Shown here piece by piece: positions 21,601 through 31,740 of a DNA stretch of 64,000 nucleotides. This DNA comes from Nemertoderma westbladi. Its lineage: Eukaryota > Xenacoelomorpha > Nemertodermatida > Nemertodermatidae. The stretch is from NCBI GenBank assembly GCA_032718475.1, contig JAUCBJ010006867.1, positions 1 to 64,000 on the forward strand. Reading direction: 5' to 3'. The stretch's first letter is position 1; each line of letters opens with the position of its first letter. Made by a program: the position numbers and the translations under genes. The notes beneath the pieces are model-generated. The model made no database searches. It was not told where the DNA came from and saw nothing but the letters and a program-made list of their open reading frames with translations.

Positions 21601-22242
21601 CCTCTCTGTTGTCCTCTGCAGTAGTACGCACTACCGAACAGGCGTTGGAAGGGCTTGAGATTATCCCAAAGGCCTGGATGGTCATCCAGTACTCTACCGG
21701 TTTCTGGTTGAGGTCTCCTTCGGGCCACCATAGAAATCGTAGGCTATCTCGATCCCTATCCAACACTTTGACTTGCAAGAACATGCCTTCTATATCGGAG
21801 GCGAAAGCAATCGAATATTGTCTCAATCTTAAAAGAATTCCCAACAAAGATTGAAGTAAGTTGGGTCCGGGTAACAATTCAGAGTTAAGGGATTGACCCA
21901 TGTAAAGAGCGGAGCCATCAAACACTACTCTTACTTCGTGTGGTTTACCGGGTTTAGGAACGTAATGGTGAGTTAAATAATACGTTCTTTCAGTCACAGG
22001 TGTTTCTTCCGGTACTCTCTCCGCGTATCCCTTATTAATAAATTTTTCCAGCTGTGTTTGATACATGGCTTTCGCTGAAGAATTAGCCGTAAGGCGTCGA
22101 TGGAGTTGCGCGATTCTTTTTTCCGCCAAAGGTCTGTTATTGATGAACTTCGGTTCTTTCTTGCGGAAAGGTAAACCGACTTCATACCTACCTTGATCTT
22201 TGAGGAAACATGTAGTTGTCTCTTGGATCTGCTTGGCCCTTT
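18674..22242 (-). CDS. pol: BEL/Pao retrotransposon pol (BEL1): RT, RNase H, integrase
   Basis: About 1,190 codons uninterrupted. RT: SDIEGMFLQV and the YMDD box (IYMDDNLKS). RNase H: FGDASDMG. Integrase: zinc-binding H-x-C-x2-C region (HAGRERV...CIPCRK), then the catalytic acids in GVDLFGP, SDKGTNFIG and GSWERLIRSVK, and a C-terminal DMVLIVDPDLPRKRW module typical of BEL/Pao. The gag, protease and start of RT are missing: the frame enters from the adjoining gypsy LTR at 22,243, and the first 44 codons of the long ORF are LTR sequence, not BEL. An otherwise intact pol suggests recent activity before truncation. Confidence 0.93.
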
Positions 22243-22448
22243 TATCATACGGTCCAAAGGCCCGCAGAGTGTCATGCATAATCAAAAACAAAGATATCAC
22301 CACAGACAGGCAGTATACTGGTATAATAGGGTATGTCACGGTACAATGCACAACAGCCAAAATCAGTACAACCAACTACAGAACTAACTAGCATATATGC
22401 TTGGCCTCTTAGGTCCTATAATAATCTACTCTAAAATATCCTATAACA
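22243..22448 (-). repeat. gypsy 3' LTR
   Basis: Identical to 29,689-29,894 except one base (TATATGC versus TATAGGC). On the minus strand it starts TGTTATAGGATATTT and ends CCGTATGATA. It lies directly after the GGGGGGA polypurine tract at 22,449-22,455. Confidence 0.95.
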
Positions 22449-22460
22449 TCCCCCCTGTTG
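22449..22460 (-). promoter_or_regulatory. gypsy polypurine tract
   Basis: CAACAGGGGGGA on the minus strand, immediately before the 3' LTR; the expected plus-strand primer. Confidence 0.8.
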
Positions 22461-22552
22461 AAAGACTTGAGACCCATCAAGTTAACATACTAATACAAAA
22501 GACCCATCACCAAAGTTTATAACCATCCAGCTATTGCTTAAATTCTACTGTA

Positions 22553-25500
22553 TTAAGTGTTTTTGGTTTTAGATCGGGTATGATAAGGATGAATATAGGG
22601 TTCCATTTCAGTGTCTCTTGGTATCCTTGTCTTAATCAAGTTTGAGTTGTCCAATAGCAATCTATTATGGAACCTCTTCGAAGAATTTTGCGTCTTTCCC
22701 AGATAAGGTTTAGTCATCATATCCAGATCTCTTGGACATCGTTTTAGATGCGATACATTAACGGTGAAAGTTTCGTGTGTATGGGATTCAGAGTGATTCG
22801 AAAGTAAATCTGCATTATGCTCAGACAATTTCATTATTTTGAATGGTCCGAGAAAGGGTCGGGCAAATTTATGGTTTGGACCTTTACATTCTGACATTGA
22901 GTGTAAAAACACTCGGTCACCCACATTAAATCCATGTTTTAGTGTTTTCTTATTATATTGAGTACTCCAGTTAATATGTTCCTTTGCCAATTTGTTTCTG
23001 ACCATCTGGAATGTAGTAGTTAAGCTATCCTTAAGATCAAGTGCAAAGTCTTCAACCTCTGCATACTTCCGTGGAATGAAATTCAGGAAGTTGTCGAAAG
23101 GAAATTGAGGATCACGTCCATGCATAAGGAAGAAAGGTGTTTCACCTGTTGTCATATGGTAGGAGCTGTTATACGCAAAGGTAACCTGATCAAGATAACA
23201 ATCCCAATCGGTTCCATGATCATTAACTAAATGTGATAGAATATCGCAAATTGTTCTATTCATTCGTTCTACAACTCCGTTACATTGTTGGTGATATGGG
23301 GTTGTAAATATTTTCTCAATTCCCAGTAGTTTTGCAACTTCCTTTATCAAAGAACTCGTAAAGTTTGGACCTTGATCAGACAAAAGTTTATTAGGAACAC
23401 CATGTTGACATATAACATGATCTATTAAGGCTTTCGCCACTGTAGTAGCACATTCATCACGCAAAGCAATTGCTATTACCCATTTAGTGAAGTGATCCAC
23501 AAACACTAATGTAAATTTATTACCTTCAATAGATAATGGGAGTGAAAGTAAATCTACTGCCATTAATTCCATTGGATAATATGAAGTTATAGCGGTTAAG
23601 GGAACCTTTTGATATCGGTGAGGAGGCTTCCTTGTGAGACATTCCAAACAAGAATTACAGAAACGAACTGTATCGCGATACATTGTGTCCCAATAATAAA
23701 ATTGAGCTAATGATTTATAAGTTTTATCTATCGCAAAATGACCTCCCAAGGACGATGAATGTCTATCATATAATAATGTTGACTGATATTGTTTTGGAAC
23801 AACAATAAGTCGGAGATGTCTGTTAAATGGGGAGAGTCTATACAAACATTTACATGAAACATCATCATTTAGGTCTTTGTCAATGATTTCATATGCAGCC
23901 ACACTTAATAATAACTTTTGAGCTGCTATTTTATTGGTAGGTAGTACTCCAGATTCTAGATAATCTATGATAGATTTAAGGTGATCATCCTTGCTTTGTT
24001 CTTCTATATTTAACTTTGAGTTTATATCATTACTTAATATTTCTTCAATAGTAATTTCAGAGTTATTACTTGCTTCTATTGGAAGATTTATGATATCCTT
24101 TATTTCATTTGAATGTTCTGTTTTTAATTGACATTGTGGGATTCTAGATAATGCATCAGCAGCTAAATTGAGTTTGCCTGGTCGGTAACTGATACGAGGC
24201 ATCTGAGGCATTAATTTTAACATCCAGCGTTGCAGTCTTCCTTTGGGTTCTTTAATGTTAAGAAACCACATGAGAGCGGAATGGTCGGTTATGACTTCAT
24301 AATCTTGACCTTGGAGATAAGCCCCAAAATGGTCTATGGCCCAAATGATAGCATATAATTCCAGTTCAGTAATATGCCACTTCTTTTCATTACTAGATAG
24401 GCTCTTGCCACTATATGCAATTGGGTGTAACTCATCATTGTCATCACGCTGACTCAAGATAGCACCTAAACCATCCATTGAAGCATCTGTTTCCAGTAAG
24501 AATGGCTTTGACATATCAGGGCGAGCTAAAACAGGTTCTGTTGTCAAGGCTCTCTTCAGATATTGAAATGCTTTATCACATTCTGTTGACCAAACAAATT
24601 TGACATCTTTTCGTGTAAGTGCATTCAAAGGTGCAGTTATCTTTGCAAGATCCTTTATAAACTTTCGATAATATCTTGTTAATCCAAGAAACCGCTGCAG
24701 TTCCTTGAGGTTATTGGGTTGAGGGTAGTCTTTGACAATAAGTATCTTCTGTGGATCAGGCTTTATTCCGAATTGTGTTACAATATGTCCTAGAAATTTA
24801 ATTTCAAAGCATGCAAACTTGCATTTCTCTATTCTCAGTTTTAATTTTGCTTTATTAATTCGTTGAAGTACCTTATTAATGTGTTGCAAATGTGATTCGA
24901 AATTAGTTGAAAAAATCAATATATCGTCAAGATATACGAAACAACAATAACCAATTAACCCATGTAAAGCTACGTTCATAAGTCGTTGACAGGTTGGAGG
25001 AGCATTTGTAAGTCCAAATGGCATTCCAGTATATCTGTAAGCTCCATCAGGTGTAACCATAGTAGTTTTGTCCTTGCTATCTTCAGAAATAGGGATTTGA
25101 TGGAACATCTGTTTTGCGTCCAGAACACTAAATATAGTTGCATTTTGAATGCAATCAAGTATATCATCAATTCTAGGCATTGGGTAATTGTCTCTCAATG
25201 TTATTGCATTAAGGGCTCTGTAGTCAACACATAAACGTAAGGGTTTGCCTTCTTTCTTTACAAGTACAGTTGGACTAGTCCATAGTGCTGATGAGGGTTC
25301 AATAATTCTATCTGTCAATAATTGTTCTATTATTTCTCTACATTTTCCACGGTAGGCTAATGGTATCCTGCGAGGATGCTGTTGAATTGGTTTATGGTCT
25401 CCAGTTTCTATATGATGTTCAATTACATCAGTTCTTCCTGTTGGTTCGTCAGGGAGAGCAAATGAAAATTGTAACTCTAATAATGTATCTAAAAGTTGAT

Positions 25501-27841
25501 TTTGTTGGTTTGAAGTCAACTGGTCCCATTCATTTGCAATTTTAATACACCGTAGGAATTTCTCTGTACGAAGTTTCCTTTCAAGGGCTGTTGTTGAATC
25601 ATTATTATCATCAAGTTCTCTTTCTTCCTCCTTTATAAGTTTACTATCCCTACAAGCATCATCATAATCAAAATTATCATCATTTGTAATACTTTCTACA
25701 TTTTCTAATATACCAATCTTCCTATTTGATCTGAGTCTAATTTTATTTCTTGAGCTATTTTCAACCTTTAGAATGAAAGTATTATTGTCATCTAATTTTA
25801 CAAGAGTTGGTAGGAAAGGACTAACATTATTTAAGAATGGTTCAAACAATAAGGATTCCTTTACATTTATTTCAGAAATATCATTCTTGTCTAATGTAGC
25901 TTTCACAAAAGTGGTACACTGAGGTTTCAGTGTAGCACTAGTGACCAAACGAACACATTCAATTCGTTTACATGCCGTAATTGGATTATCCATCTTGGAA
26001 GGGTTTATGTCACATTCATCTCTATTCACAGGTGGTTGTATAAATGGTATATTCCATACATTTGTTCCCACCATTGTGTATGGTATGGTTACGAATTTGC
26101 ACAATAAAGGCCCAACATTATTACCAATGAGAATATCATAAGTTCCTTTTTTACCCATTAAAGGATCAACTAATGCGAACACTCTCACACATGATTGATT
26201 TTTATAACTGACTTCAATTTGAATTTCCCCAATCATAGAGATTGGCTGCCCTTGGTAAGCAATAGGTTTACAACTTAGAGGCTTTATTTCAGACGGAAGT
26301 AGGTTTAATTTCTGTAAATGTTTCACAAGACGTAAACTGATGAAAGTACTCTCTGATCCATTATCTGCAAAAACTCCTAGCTTGCACAAATGAAAGCCAT
26401 TTATACTAATATCACCAATAAAAGAAGGTGCTTTAGAAATAGTGGGAGCATTATCTATTTCGATATGGGCATTGAATGTTTCTGGTAATGCGGTGTCTCC
26501 TATATCTGATTCGTTTTCAGAATCAGTCAGTAGTGGGTTTGAAATATCATTATAAGCTCCTTCATATACATCTACATTTCGACGACTTGTAGTCTGTGGT
26601 TTAGGGAACTTTGTAGTCTTGTTAGAATCAATTACCCCTTCTGATGATTGCTTACTAAGTAGAGGCTGTTGTATTGGTGTAGAAGTACCTCTAATTTTAC
26701 TTCTATTAGGACAGTCAGGGGCAATATGACTTACATCGCCACAAATATAACAGTATCTTGATTTCTTTTTAATATCATTTTCTTTATTCTGATTGAAATT
26801 TGGTTTGTAACTTGTTTGTTTATTTCTGTCTCCAAACTCATTATAATCCTCTTGACGTTTTCTTACTGAACTCATATAAGTCTCTAATGATTTTGCCAAA
26901 TCTGCAAGATTTGATACCTGACGCAGGTTATGATATTGATCATTTGAGATTAACTTCTTAATTTTTGGTTCTAAACCATGTAGGAATGTAGCACACATTA
27001 CCACTTCAACACACTTAGCATTTATTTCTCTTGAAATATCATATTCCTGACTAGATTGATTAGGTATTCTACATCTGTTCCGGGCAGCAAGTAAAGCAGC
27101 GCCCTTTTTTTGAACATAATCTTTGTAATGTTGTAGTTGTTGATCACTACGTTGTCTTATTCTCTGTAAAGCATCAAGAGCTTCTTGTGGTGTATCATCT
27201 TTATCAAAATGTACAGTTAGGTAACTGACAAAAGCTGAATATGTAACATCAGGGTTATTACTAAAATAATCCCGAGCAGCATCACAAATTGTTGATCCAC
27301 TCTTCAGATTGTTTATTATTTTACTTATGCGTTCTCTATCTCCATGATATCCAGCTACATCCAACTCAAGTTCAGCATTAGCCACCCATGTTGAGAATGA
27401 GCCATCTTTCAGATTATCATATTTGTTTATATTGACTGGAAGTCGTTTGTATTTGGGGATTTCTGTTGATGGCTGTCTCCAATTAGTTGAATTGATACCT
27501 TGACTAGAAAATGAGTTGAAATTTCTAGCATTTGGATTTAATTCAGGGCAGGCATTCCTAGTATCATACAACTCTTGTTGATGAAATATTGGACTAATAT
27601 TACCTGCTGGTTTATCACATTCTATAGGAGATGATTCAAGTGGTTTACTATTAACACCTTCAATTCCACTTGATATCTCTTTTGTAAAAAAATTGATTTT
27701 TCTACTTTTCAGTGTAACACTGGGTACTGGAATGGAATTATTCAAAAATTCCCGTCTAGATCTATATTCACGTTTCAAAAGTAAAAGTTCATCTTGAATT
27801 GTTAGATAATCATTTTGACATGCAGACAAGTGTGATTTCAT
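22553..27841 (-). CDS. gag-pol: gypsy gag-pol polyprotein
   Basis: A 1,762-codon frame. Gag: capsid-like region about 120-330 and a zinc knuckle CYICGDVSHIAPDCP near 365. Protease: FADNGSEST near 492 (D-N-G in place of the usual D-T/S-G). RT: CVDYRALN and the YLDD box (FVYLDDILIF, near 970). RNase H: ETDASMDGLG and TDHSALMWF. Integrase: HHCC zinc finger (HFAIDK...CNSCLEC, near 1,370-1,400) and catalytic acids in AVDLLSL, SDQGPNF, NGVVERMNR; C-terminal FLGPFKI module. Upstream, the same frame continues past one UAA into the 27,872-28,423 ORF, so the ATG at 27,841 is probably not the original start. Confidence 0.95.
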   Translation of the reverse strand: MKSHLSACQNDYLTIQDELLLLKREYRSRREFLNNSIPVPSVTLKSRKINFFTKEISSGIEGVNSKPLESSPIECDKPAGNISPIFHQQELYDTRNACPELNPNARNFNSFSSQGINSTNWRQPSTEIPKYKRLPVNINKYDNLKDGSFSTWVANAELELDVAGYHGDRERISKIINNLKSGSTICDAARDYFSNNPDVTYSAFVSYLTVHFDKDDTPQEALDALQRIRQRSDQQLQHYKDYVQKKGAALLAARNRCRIPNQSSQEYDISREINAKCVEVVMCATFLHGLEPKIKKLISNDQYHNLRQVSNLADLAKSLETYMSSVRKRQEDYNEFGDRNKQTSYKPNFNQNKENDIKKKSRYCYICGDVSHIAPDCPNRSKIRGTSTPIQQPLLSKQSSEGVIDSNKTTKFPKPQTTSRRNVDVYEGAYNDISNPLLTDSENESDIGDTALPETFNAHIEIDNAPTISKAPSFIGDISINGFHLCKLGVFADNGSESTFISLRLVKHLQKLNLLPSEIKPLSCKPIAYQGQPISMIGEIQIEVSYKNQSCVRVFALVDPLMGKKGTYDILIGNNVGPLLCKFVTIPYTMVGTNVWNIPFIQPPVNRDECDINPSKMDNPITACKRIECVRLVTSATLKPQCTTFVKATLDKNDISEINVKESLLFEPFLNNVSPFLPTLVKLDDNNTFILKVENSSRNKIRLRSNRKIGILENVESITNDDNFDYDDACRDSKLIKEEERELDDNNDSTTALERKLRTEKFLRCIKIANEWDQLTSNQQNQLLDTLLELQFSFALPDEPTGRTDVIEHHIETGDHKPIQQHPRRIPLAYRGKCREIIEQLLTDRIIEPSSALWTSPTVLVKKEGKPLRLCVDYRALNAITLRDNYPMPRIDDILDCIQNATIFSVLDAKQMFHQIPISEDSKDKTTMVTPDGAYRYTGMPFGLTNAPPTCQRLMNVALHGLIGYCCFVYLDDILIFSTNFESHLQHINKVLQRINKAKLKLRIEKCKFACFEIKFLGHIVTQFGIKPDPQKILIVKDYPQPNNLKELQRFLGLTRYYRKFIKDLAKITAPLNALTRKDVKFVWSTECDKAFQYLKRALTTEPVLARPDMSKPFLLETDASMDGLGAILSQRDDNDELHPIAYSGKSLSSNEKKWHITELELYAIIWAIDHFGAYLQGQDYEVITDHSALMWFLNIKEPKGRLQRWMLKLMPQMPRISYRPGKLNLAADALSRIPQCQLKTEHSNEIKDIINLPIEASNNSEITIEEILSNDINSKLNIEEQSKDDHLKSIIDYLESGVLPTNKIAAQKLLLSVAAYEIIDKDLNDDVSCKCLYRLSPFNRHLRLIVVPKQYQSTLLYDRHSSSLGGHFAIDKTYKSLAQFYYWDTMYRDTVRFCNSCLECLTRKPPHRYQKVPLTAITSYYPMELMAVDLLSLPLSIEGNKFTLVFVDHFTKWVIAIALRDECATTVAKALIDHVICQHGVPNKLLSDQGPNFTSSLIKEVAKLLGIEKIFTTPYHQQCNGVVERMNRTICDILSHLVNDHGTDWDCYLDQVTFAYNSSYHMTTGETPFFLMHGRDPQFPFDNFLNFIPRKYAEVEDFALDLKDSLTTTFQMVRNKLAKEHINWSTQYNKKTLKHGFNVGDRVFLHSMSECKGPNHKFARPFLGPFKIMKLSEHNADLLSNHSESHTHETFTVNVSHLKRCPRDLDMMTKPYLGKTQNSSKRFHNRLLLDNSNLIKTRIPRDTEMEPYIHPYHTRSKTKNT

Positions 27842-27871
27842 TTCTTCATATGAAGTAACTAATTCTTTATA

Positions 27872-28423
27872 TTATTCATTTTCCTCAATGATTAATGAAC
27901 TTTGTATCTGTTGGTTTAAACTTTCGATAATTCCTTTATGCTCTTCAACTGTATCATGTAATTTTGAAGCTTCTTTTCCCAAGTAAATACACTTACTCTT
28001 TAATTGTATACATTGCTCACATGTTACAGGTGCAGACATTTCTAAAACAGTATTATTTGGTTGCTGTGACATTGAAAGAATTTCACCTTGACATTCTTCA
28101 ACTTGTTCCTGTAAATTATCATGTTTGCTCTGTAAATATCCAAACTCATTTCTCATACTAATATACTTTTTCTCTAAACTGGCATAATCTGTTTCAAGTT
28201 GATTATGTTTATGTACCAGGCTAGTAATTTCATTATCCATTGAAGAACTTATTTTTATACATGATGTTTCAAATTCATTTATTTCTTGTTTTAAATTTAT
28301 TTCCACATCTTTTATGCCTAAGAACTCATGATTTATACCAATTTGTTTCAATATATTAACCATTTGTAAATTTTTTGACTTTAATGTTGACAATAATTCT
28401 TCCAATTCTGCTTTTGTAGGCAT
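27872..28423 (-). CDS. gypsy N-terminal coiled-coil (gag) ORF
   Basis: A 183-aa frame from MPTKAELEELLST to IIEENE, almost all heptad-patterned helix with two Cys-x2-Cys-type pairs (CEQCIQLKSKC). Its TAA at 27,872-27,874 is followed by 10 sense codons and then the gag-pol ORF in the same frame, so this is the amino end of one large Gag interrupted by a single stop. Coiled coils here probably mediate Gag multimerisation. The stop is either a point nonsense mutation or a readthrough site. Confidence 0.8.
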   Translation of the reverse strand: MPTKAELEELLSTLKSKNLQMVNILKQIGINHEFLGIKDVEINLKQEINEFETSCIKISSSMDNEITSLVHKHNQLETDYASLEKKYISMRNEFGYLQSKHDNLQEQVEECQGEILSMSQQPNNTVLEMSAPVTCEQCIQLKSKCIYLGKEASKLHDTVEEHKGIIESLNQQIQSSLIIEENE

Positions 28424-29668
28424 GATTATGTAATATTTGTAGTCTATAAGGGAGTATCCAAACAGTTAAAATTACTGAAACAATAAAAGTTAATATCTAT
28501 GTTTCAATTAATAATGTTAATCAGTCAGTCCATTGACTGTACCACCAATTATAACCAAGTCAGCAACTTCGGGTAAGATGAAAATAATAACAGTATTGCC
28601 CAATTAGACAATTAAATTACCATTATATATACTTCTTTAAATAAAGTTATAAATAAATCTCAAATTAACACATTTAGCCTATAGGCCTACAGCACAGTCT
28701 GGTCTGTGGCTAATGCTGTAATGGCTAATCAGATAATCACAGTCTAAAGCATTTGAACTCTTGAAGGTAGACTATTCAAGTATCCAATAAATTCAAATAT
28801 TGCCACATAATTTTAAGTCTCAATTAAAATAATTCACATAGGAAAGATAAATCAAATTCAGCTGGGATGCTGTCAGTCAGCAGCAGGTAAATAGCTGAAT
28901 ACCGGTAAACGGTAAAGAAATGAAGCATGAAGGGACTCAATTCATAAATACTTATTTAGTGTAACATAACATACCTTTATTATTCTTTGTCGACATTAAG
29001 TAGGTTTAGGTACGGTACCGGTACCCAGATTCAAACAAAAGGCTAATATAATTTTATAAATATATATGCCTTACATTAGGCCTAATTTCTGAACTTACAA
29101 ATTGAAGCAGCTGCTATGCATGATGCAAAGAGGAGAGATCGTAGTGATTGCAACTCATTCACTTTGCATGAATAAAAGTGCTAAAGTGTGGCCTTATGCC
29201 TTAGGCCAATACAAATAATAAAATAATCATATAACTGTAGAAATGCTGAAGTGTATGTAGAAAACTCAGCCAGCCAGGGTAACTCAGCCAGCCAGGGTAA
29301 CTCAGCCAGCCAGCAGTACCGGTAGGCTTCAAGGCCCGGTGCCGGTAGCGTTAGCCTACTGTTGTACTGGGTTAACCAGTAAAATAAATGTTGAAATATC
29401 AAATACAGGACTGCAGGAATAATATAATCCAAAATCTGTAAATTGTCACGAGGTAGGAGGTAAAACGCAGTACTGCAATATGCAGGTTAAATGATTCAAA
29501 ATCCACTATAATTAAGACAGAAAGTCAGGCAAATCTGCAAATGCTTGACAATGTGCAATGCCGGTGCTGCAGTACCGTCTGACCGTCGTCGGTATTACTG
29601 TATTAAGACTGCAGTACAGCCTGACAGCAGGTATTAAGACAACAGTTCTGCAGTTTCAGGTGTTGCAA
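28424..29668 (-). other. gypsy 5' leader
   Basis: Non-coding region between 5' LTR and the first ATG. It contains three tandem copies of an 18-bp unit with ACTCAGCCAGCC (about 29,268-29,320) and several ACCGGTAC words. Confidence 0.6.
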
Positions 29669-29688
29669 TTCGATAACCAGGGACGCCA
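29669..29688 (-). promoter_or_regulatory. candidate gypsy primer-binding site
   Basis: Directly after the 5' LTR, the minus strand reads TGGCGTCCCTGG. The TGG start is what a tRNA CCA end would pair with. Which tRNA is not determined. Confidence 0.5.
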
Positions 29689-29894
29689 TATCATACGGTC
29701 CAAAGGCCCGCAGAGTGTCATGCATAATCAAAAACAAAGATATCACCACAGACAGGCAGTATACTGGTATAATAGGGTATGTCACGGTACAATGCACAAC
29801 AGCCAAAATCAGTACAACCAACTACAGAACTAACTAGCATATAGGCTTGGCCTCTTAGGTCCTATAATAATCTACTCTAAAATATCCTATAACA
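29689..29894 (-). repeat. gypsy 5' LTR
   Basis: 206 bp, one mismatch to the 3' LTR, implying a very recent insertion. The right flank (GTACTG) does not match the left flank of the 3' LTR (CCCTTT). Confidence 0.95.
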
Positions 29895-30002
29895 GTACTG
29901 ACCGATTTAGTTACACCGCTTCAGTATTTTATATTAGCAACTCATTGACTCTTATAAAATAGTAAATATTAACCGTAGGGCCCCTACACTAAAGGGAATT
30001 TT

Positions 30003-30543
30003 AGCTCCATCCAGTTTAACATCAAAGCCGAAGAACCAGGCAAATACAACACATGCTGGATCTAAAAAATGTACAAGACAGAAATGTATACCATGTGAAG
30101 CGATAAAACCAACAACACAATTCGGATTAACCTCGACCCGTGTGAAAACTAAATATGAAATTAAACAGCGCCTTACCTGTGATGACAAAGATATAATATA
30201 TTTAGCAAAATGTAAAATATGTAACTTACAAGGAATCGGATCAACAGAAACATTTAAACCAAGGCTATCACAATATAAGTGTAATATAAAGAATCATAAG
30301 CCACAAACGACTATAGAGAAACATTTTTGTAAAAATGAAAACCATGATTTTTCGCATTTCCAAATAACACCCATTGAAAAGGTTCATTACAAAGGCAGGG
30401 GAAAGAAAGATCAGCAACGGGAGATCCGTACAAGGGAAGGATACTGGCAGTGCACCTTAAGAACAATCAAGCCATTTGGTCTCAACACTATAAATGAAGC
30501 GGTTTGCAATAATTTCGGCTTAGACGTATTTAATCCAAATTAG
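30003..30543 (+). mobile_element. Penelope-like element, 3' part with GIY-YIG endonuclease
   Basis: Open frame to TAG-bounded end at 30,543. Upstream of the first ATG-like codon it already reads AGSKKCTRQKCIPCEAI, the cysteine linker seen before PLE endonucleases. Then IIYLAKCKICNLQGIGST (GIY-YIG equivalent, with G-I-G in place of the usual Y-I/V-G), FKPRLSQYK (catalytic Arg), EKHFC, HDFSHFQITPIEKV and a terminal REGYWQCTLRTIKPFGLN. The RT half is absent, so the piece is 5'-truncated and inactive by itself. Confidence 0.85.
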
Positions 30544-30793
30544 AGAACTCATTATGTAGAATAATGTACTGTAGACGCTTAATTTCATGGAAACTGTAAT
30601 GAATTGGCTATTTATTTATTTAATTATTTAAATCACTTGAAAAAGAAATATTATATTATTTCGAAAGCTTGTGTAATTTCTTATAATTTTTATTTAACGT
30701 GGTTGATCTTGGTTTTCTTACAATTATATTTATATATTTAATTTTTGTAACCGGATCCCACACCCCAACGGCTTTGACTTGCTAAATTTATAA

Positions 30794-30829
<36 letters not shown>

Positions 30830-31204
30830 CGTAGTTATTACATTTAGTATATTTCATTTAGTATATTTCATTCTCTCATAACTTACTATATATTGCACAC
30901 AGGATACAAATACTGTATATATAATACATATTATATAATATCCTAAATCACACGCAATAGCGTGGCTAGTTGAGCCTGGACAGATGTATAAGTTGTAAGA
31001 GGGGGGAGGGGGGGGGGGGGGGGGGGGCTGTTGCGAATTGTTACTCAAGTTTAGATCAATTTTATATTGACGGTGAACAAGAAACTACAGTTTGTGAAAT
31101 GGGTATCAGGGTGGATCAAACGCTATAATATTATAAATCTAAAGGTTTAGCAGCAATAAATTTAAAATGTTGAAATTTTATAGTAACATATGTTTGATTT
31201 TCGA
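30544..31204. other. AT-rich spacer with TA repeat and G run
   Basis: Contains a (TA)n microsatellite at 30,795-30,827 and a 27-bp G-run with one A at 31,001-31,027. No gene. Confidence 0.7.
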
Positions 31205-31740
31205 TTATAAGAAGCTAGAGTGAATTGAGAAGGTATTTTTTGAATGCGAGTTTTGAAAATGTGTTTCTAGTTTTTTTATCTTGATTTCAGTGGGTACCGC
31301 ATTCCAGATGGTTGGGCCTTGGTAAGAAATAGAGCATTGGGATGAGTTTAACCTAACTAAAGGGACCGTGTAGCCGTAAGAGGTAGCCAAGCGGGTTGAG
31401 TATCCATGAGAAATTTTTTTGAAAAGTTGACCAATGGGAGAAGTGGTGGGAATTGTGTTATTATTAACATCATACATAAGTAAAGTGGTTTGGTGTTTGA
31501 ATAGGTGTTCAAGAGGTAAGATGATAAAGATTTATAGACAGTGTTGGACAGTGATCAGTAGTGAGAAAAAGTGATACAGCACATTATTATATTAATTTTA
31601 GTTCATAATGGTTTGAGTGTAGAATAATTAGGTTTACCCCAAATTAAAATACCATATAATAAATAGGGGTGAATTAGGGAGAAGTAAAGTTGTCGGAGAA
31701 TGTTCAGAAGAAAAATGTAACGTAGTTTGTATAGTAAGCC
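31205..31740 (-). mobile_element. LINE 3' fragment, third family (Jockey-like)
   Basis: The minus strand encodes, in a broken frame, LIHPYLLYGILIWG, then after frameshifts HGYSTRLATSYGY and ISYQGPTIWNAVPTEIK near the end. The pair 'YxLYGIxxWG' and 'YxGPxIWNxxPxxIK' marks the C-terminus of Jockey/I-type non-LTR elements. Only the tail remains. It differs from both other LINE families here. Confidence 0.7.

Larger units (their letters stand above)
22243..29894 (-). mobile_element. complete Ty3/gypsy LTR retrotransposon
   Basis: 206-bp LTRs at both ends, differing by a single base, flank a 7.24-kb interior. Order on the minus strand: 5' LTR, candidate primer-binding site, 1.2-kb leader, gag N-terminal ORF, gag-pol ORF, polypurine tract, 3' LTR. 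The flanks do not show a matching target duplication: the left side is BEL1 pol, the right side leads to PLE sequence. Confidence 0.93.

Noticed and set aside
18674-22375. BEL1 protein starting with the hydrophobic MVVLILAVVHC segment
   Set aside because: The first 44 codons are gypsy LTR sequence, repeated at 29,689-29,821; the apparent signal peptide is a junction artefact.
27842-27874. Alternative genetic code (UAA read as sense) to explain in-frame UAA in several elements
   Set aside because: Intact ORFs here end at UAA as well as UAG/UGA (for example both secreted-protein genes end at UAA), and damaged transposons commonly gain stops.
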